Source: Clytia hemisphaerica
Taxonomy: Eukaryota > Cnidaria > Hydrozoa > Leptothecata > Clytiidae
DNA: 64,000 nucleotides
Direction of reading: 5' to 3'
Assembly (NCBI GenBank): GCA_902728285.1
Contig: CACVBU010001151.1
Coordinates: 466,923-530,922, forward strand
Shown here in pieces: positions 60,701 through 64,000 of the stretch (the first letter of the stretch is position 1; every line of letters starts with the position of its first letter). A program made the position numbers and the translations under genes. The notes below the pieces were generated by a model, which saw nothing but the letters and a program-made list of their open reading frames with translations, had not been told where the DNA came from and ran no database searches.

Positions 60701-63700
60701 CGTTTTTCCGCACTAAAATTGTCTAATTTTCCGTCTCCGTCAGAGAACCCAATTTCCGTAATTCCGTCTAAATTTTCGCCATATTCCGCCACTCCGTCCG
60801 AAAAAAGGGCCGATTCCGCTCCTCCGCCAAACGTGAAACCCCCCCTAAAAGTAGCCGTGGCACTGTACGTCAGCATCCAATATAGATGATCCTATCGTCT
60901 ACACATTATCACTAAAAAAGGGAATAATTCAGGAGGTGGGATAAATTTGAAAAAAGGAGTTTAGCTCGGGGTGGAGTAAACAGTGGCGGAGGTGTTTCTA
61001 CCGCCACTGTTTTTTTTCGTAAACGCCCTGACGCCCTCACTCTGCGCACATATATTTTCCCACGTTTACTGACCCTCTAAATGGACGATAGCAACGTCTA
61101 CATTCAATCTAGCGCTTACCTTAGTGTAAGTAAGAAAAGGGCTGATCCCGATTCAACTGACACTCAGTAGTAACACGTAATATCAACCGGGTATTAACCC
61201 TTAACGCTTTTGAGAAGACTAGTAACGAAAATACAAGGAAAACTTTCCTTGACGACGGTATCGAAAACACAAGTGTAGGAGTACTTTTGTGAAAAAATCT
61301 AAGATACCCTTGCATTGAAGCGATAAAGTAACGTCAATATAATTATTCGATGGTAACAATAATTTAGAGTTTTGGCAGGAATTTTCTTAGTTTGATTTAT
61401 AGCCTAAAAATGTCGTGCGCCGAGCACAAATTTTTCTTGTAAATTCATTACCCCGGCTAAAAACCGACCGCGAAACTAAGGATGAATAGGCTTTATATGA
61501 AGCTTTCTACCTTAACACATCTTTGTCCATGCTTCGTTGTTGATCAGCTAGATAGATGAAATTTTCTTTATATCCACCCATATCTTGCATCTTACGTTCA
61601 ATCTTTTCCTTCAAGCTGGTATATTTAGGATCGTCTATCAGCTCTTTGTAATGGTCTTCAGCTTTTAGAGTGATGCCTGCTAAACGCGCTAACATGATAC
61701 TCCTGGTAACACTCAACCTAAAAGAATCGTTGAAAGAATGGATGAAAAAATGCGAAAAAGTCAAAACTTCCCACTACTTTAGAGCTCTACAACTTTCAAA
61801 CCAATGTCTTGCTTGCTTTTATAGCAAAGGTCAGCCAAAAGCTAACATATTCTATGATTAAACATTATTCTTTCCAACAACTCCCTCCCTTCGACCCTTT
61901 CATTCATAGCTCTTACTAAACGATAGATATAGGGTCAATATTTTCGTGGTAATTCTGGTAAGATTTTTAAAGAGCTTTAAGATTAGTTTTCTAGGTGAGG
62001 CAGGAGGAGGTCATGTCATCAACATTGAAATACCGTCAACACCGACATCAGAAATTGGTAGAATCCTTATTTCTTCCCAGTATGGTATTTTTTTCTGACA
62101 CCAAAATGCCGTCGTTCTTTTTTTCAAAAACCGAAAAACCGACAGAAAAAAGGGCTAGCACTGTAACACACCGTCAAGGAAAACGAAGACGCTATTCAAA
62201 CAGAAGAAGATAGTAACGGTTGTACTCCGTAGTTCTTTTTATTTGATAAATTTTGTTGTTGTTTTACCTTGTGTAAGAAGTAAGTAAAGCCATACAGACA
62301 TCGATGTTCTTTTTATTCGAATCTCCTTGGTGAGGTTTTTTGATACAATATTTTTTGATCTGTTTGTCTAATCGACCGAAAATTCCAATCTGCAAAATAG
62401 AGGAAGTGAAATTCAATTTCACCAGTTTCTCCTAACATAGGTAGCCATAGAAAACACCTATGAAGAAAAGTTTGTTTCTGATGAAAAAAGCTCTCGGGAA
62501 GAAAATAAGTTGTGAAGAAAATGAAGAAAATTTTGTTGACCTTAGTACACTCCTTCTCACAGATCCACTGGCACCCCTTCCCACTGGAAAAATTGAGCAA
62601 AATATCGTCAATGTGGAAAATTTTTCCTACAACTTTTGTCCCCACTGAAAATAATCCCAAAATAATCAAATAAACCAATCCTCACTACAAAAATACTATG
62701 CTAATTTTCCCATCCTCACTGAAATTTCTTACTTAAAAACAAAAGAATTGAGATCATAGCCATAGAAAATATGGAAATATATTAATTGGCTGAAAAAGCG
62801 GGTCTGTGAGAAGGGGATATGTCATAAAAAATTGTATACTCACCCTTTGGAATGAATTGGAGTAGAATTGAGTTGCTAACTGCTCAGTAATGATTTTGTC
62901 ATTGTTCAAATAATCCTCAAAGTGAGCAATAGATTTGGTCATCATATCCCACAGATACTGAATACCAGCTATTTCATCTTGTAGGCCTTCAATTTTGAAA
63001 TCTTCTAAAGCCCTGAAACGAATATACAAAGCGTGTATTGTACATGTGTAATAGTTTATTTCATGTTGACGAAAAGGGAGCAACAAAGGCCTAATAAAAG
63101 TCAATGGTACTTTACAATTGAAATACACGCTTTTTTTTATAAGAATGGTGTAAATCCATTTCATCATGGATATTCTCTTAACTTTTTTGGGAAAATCATC
63201 TTAAAATATTCTTACAGCACATTCTTAGGTTAGGATCTTAATTCATACTAGATTTAACATTTAGTACATACGTCTCGAGCATAAAATGGCACTTTTGTAA
63301 AAGGAGTGAGCCTAACTTGGGGATAATTGATAATTTATAATTGAAAATGCTCTTAAAATGGCATTCTTAACTTTAGTAGCAAAATTCCATGATGGTGATA
63401 TTCTTAGCATATTCTTAGTTTTTCGGCCATTTTCATCATGGACATTCTTATAAAGTGTATTCTTATAAAAAAAAAGCGTGTAATAAGCTAATGTTGTTTT
63501 GGCAAGGCATGCTTAAACTGAATATTGACAGGTTTTGGTTGATAAAGTTTTTCCTTTTGATAGCTTTACCCATAGTATAAGAAAGCCGCGGCTTTCTCAT
63601 ACTATGCTTTACCCATGTCTTATTTCATTTACACCTTTAACATGAAGTTTTATCAACGATAAATCTCGATAACAAAGCTTTCCAACGAACCAAAACTAGA

Positions 63701-63946
63701 CCTTTTTAGTTTTTCCAAAGCTAAGATAAATCGGATTTGAAAATGTTTACTTTGTCAGGGCGAGTTTAAGGCCAACTTATCATAGATTGTTTTATTCTTA
63801 CTTAATAATCGGGGCTTCTGGCTTTCGAACTTTGGATCCAGTGAAAAGAGAATTTACTGAACTGTATGAACTTAAAACGAGGTTGGCGATTTTGGTTGTA
63901 CCAGGGACAAATAAATTGACGATAGACGTCACAACTTGAATTCCAC
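57043..63946 (-). CDS. Multi-exon gene, helical N-part plus three beta-type repeats; partial
   Basis: Exons on the minus strand, in gene order: 63946-63802, 63012-62844, 62389-62268, 61717-61511, 59220-59025, 58459-58234 (upper edge within one base), 57737-57043. All boundaries are GT-AG and codon phases (2, 0, 2, 2, 0, 1) fit at every junction, giving about 586 codons; the 5' end lies beyond the window. Exon 4 could start at 61703 with an alternative acceptor in the same phase. The upstream exons encode a hydrophobic segment (SIVNLFVPGTTKIANLVL) and amphipathic helices. The last two encode three beta-type repeats and a basic, histidine-rich tail. A membrane-acting or beta/gamma-crystallin-like lectin protein is possible, and helical plus beta architecture also occurs in pore-forming proteins, but family membership is not established. 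Confidence 0.7.
58546..58760. mobile_element. TAAGAACATC MITE in last-but-one intron region
   Basis: Starts TA|CACGTTTTTTATAAG and carries GGATGTTCTTAAC, AAATGTTCTTAAAA and further TTCTTA words to about 58755. It is the same subfamily as 46830-47028 in reverse orientation. It lies about 90 bp upstream of exon 6 (58459) of the minus-strand gene. The right end is not well defined. Confidence 0.6.
59344..60414 (-). pseudogene. LINE ORF1 (PHD-like finger, coiled coil, RNA-binding part) with one in-frame stop
   Basis: One reading frame from ATG 60414 to the stop at 59344 is broken by a single TAA at 60160-60162. The first part (84 residues) has a Cys/His pattern of a PHD-like finger (LKCRKCHRMVHYECTQ, then YLCQNC). 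The second part (265 residues) has a lysine/glutamate coiled coil over about 100 residues, then RKRNIIIHGMVE and a later HRIGQ..RPIKLILKS block, as in LINE ORF1 nucleic-acid-binding proteins, and an acidic end. No ORF2 follows: the element closes at AATAAATAAAATG near 59284. It lies in the intron between 61511 and 59220 of the surrounding gene, same strand. The lone stop means decay or read-through; decay is likelier. Confidence 0.75.
60507..60844. mobile_element. G-run element with ATTCCGCAATTCCG words
   Basis: The left end is GGGGGGGGTTTCA and the right end TGAAACCCCCC. CTAAAA flanks both sides (60501-60506 and 60845-60850). Inside, TTCCG-containing words (AATTCCG, TTTCCGTC, CTCCGCC) occur more than twenty times on one strand. 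It is non-coding. It sits in an intron of the minus-strand gene just 5' of the LINE ORF1. Confidence 0.8.
60880..61110. mobile_element. ATCGTCTAC-ended element
   Basis: GATGATCCTATCGTCTACAC at the left is loosely mirrored by ATGGACGATAGCAACGTCTA at the right. Inside is a perfect hairpin CAGTGGCGGAGGTGTTTC..CCGCCACTG-type at 60979-61010 (AACAGTGGCGG against CCGCCACTGTT). It is related in words to 18510-18725 and 53115-53345. Confidence 0.5.
63126..63480. mobile_element. TA-inserted MITE, CACGCTTTTTTTTATAAGAA ends
   Basis: The left end CACGCTTTTTTTTATAAGAA is mirrored exactly apart from one T (TTCTTATAAAAAAAAAGCGTG) at the right, with TA on both sides (63124-63125 and 63481-63482). TTCTTA words recur about ten times, and CATCATGGATATTC is mirrored or repeated (ATCATGGACATTCTTA). 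It is non-coding and lies in an intron of the minus-strand gene between 63802 and 63012. Confidence 0.8.
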
Positions 63947-64000
63947 CTGTAGATAAAAAAAGCATATTCTAGTCTTTTAAAACAGCTTCTTTTAACATCC

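Noticed and set aside
62313-62678. 121-codon minus-strand frame
   Set aside because: The real exon here (62389-62268) uses another frame that fits the neighbouring phases; the long frame runs through intron sequence.

Overview
The window is animal (metazoan) nuclear DNA: AT-rich, gene-poor, with spliced genes carrying GT-AG introns, a gremlin/DAN-type secreted cystine-knot gene, an SR-like RNA-binding protein gene, non-LTR retrotransposon fragments and very many short inverted-repeat elements. A cnidarian-like, perhaps hydrozoan, source fits the base composition and gene structures, but that is a guess. There is no sign of a prokaryote: no operons and no CRISPR array.

Layout. 1-11478 is repeat-rich and dominated by a 4.95 kb block that occurs twice (895-5845 and 6519-11478) on either side of a 673-N gap. 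The copies differ mostly by small indels, so this is probably a false duplication from assembly. 11.7-15.5 kb holds several MITE-like elements and a 45-bp minisatellite. 15.44-18.26 kb is a 5'-truncated LINE (minus strand) with a long intact reverse-transcriptase ORF. 18.3-33.4 kb has no confident host gene; it carries many inverted-repeat elements, a three-unit tandem repeat (24.8-26.1 kb), a tRNA-Arg-like sequence, a shrunken TA-targeting transposon that keeps a transposase C-terminal remnant (31.2-31.8 kb), and a long near-palindrome (32.6-33.3 kb).

Genes. (1) 33727-34350, minus: intronless single-RRM protein with an RGG/RS-rich tail. (2) 41227-45444, plus: six-exon gene for a 210-residue TPR-like protein; its phases agree across all introns. 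A possible divergent first exon lies at 40771-41004. (3) 54145-54615, plus: single-exon gremlin-like secreted protein. (4) 57043-63946, minus, running off the right edge: at least seven exons in consistent phase, with a helical, hydrophobic upstream part and a C-terminal half holding three beta-type repeats (a P-x-G turn followed by a GPF/GPY or similar segment). I do not recognise this family with confidence. A LINE ORF1 (PHD-like finger, coiled coil, RNA-binding part) sits inside one of its introns.

The most unusual overall signal is that many otherwise unrelated elements share one design: terminal inverted repeats plus a short family-specific word, often G- or CG-rich, repeated irregularly and in both orientations through the element. 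At least three with CAG...CTG or G-run ends show 6-bp target duplications and one shows 7 bp.
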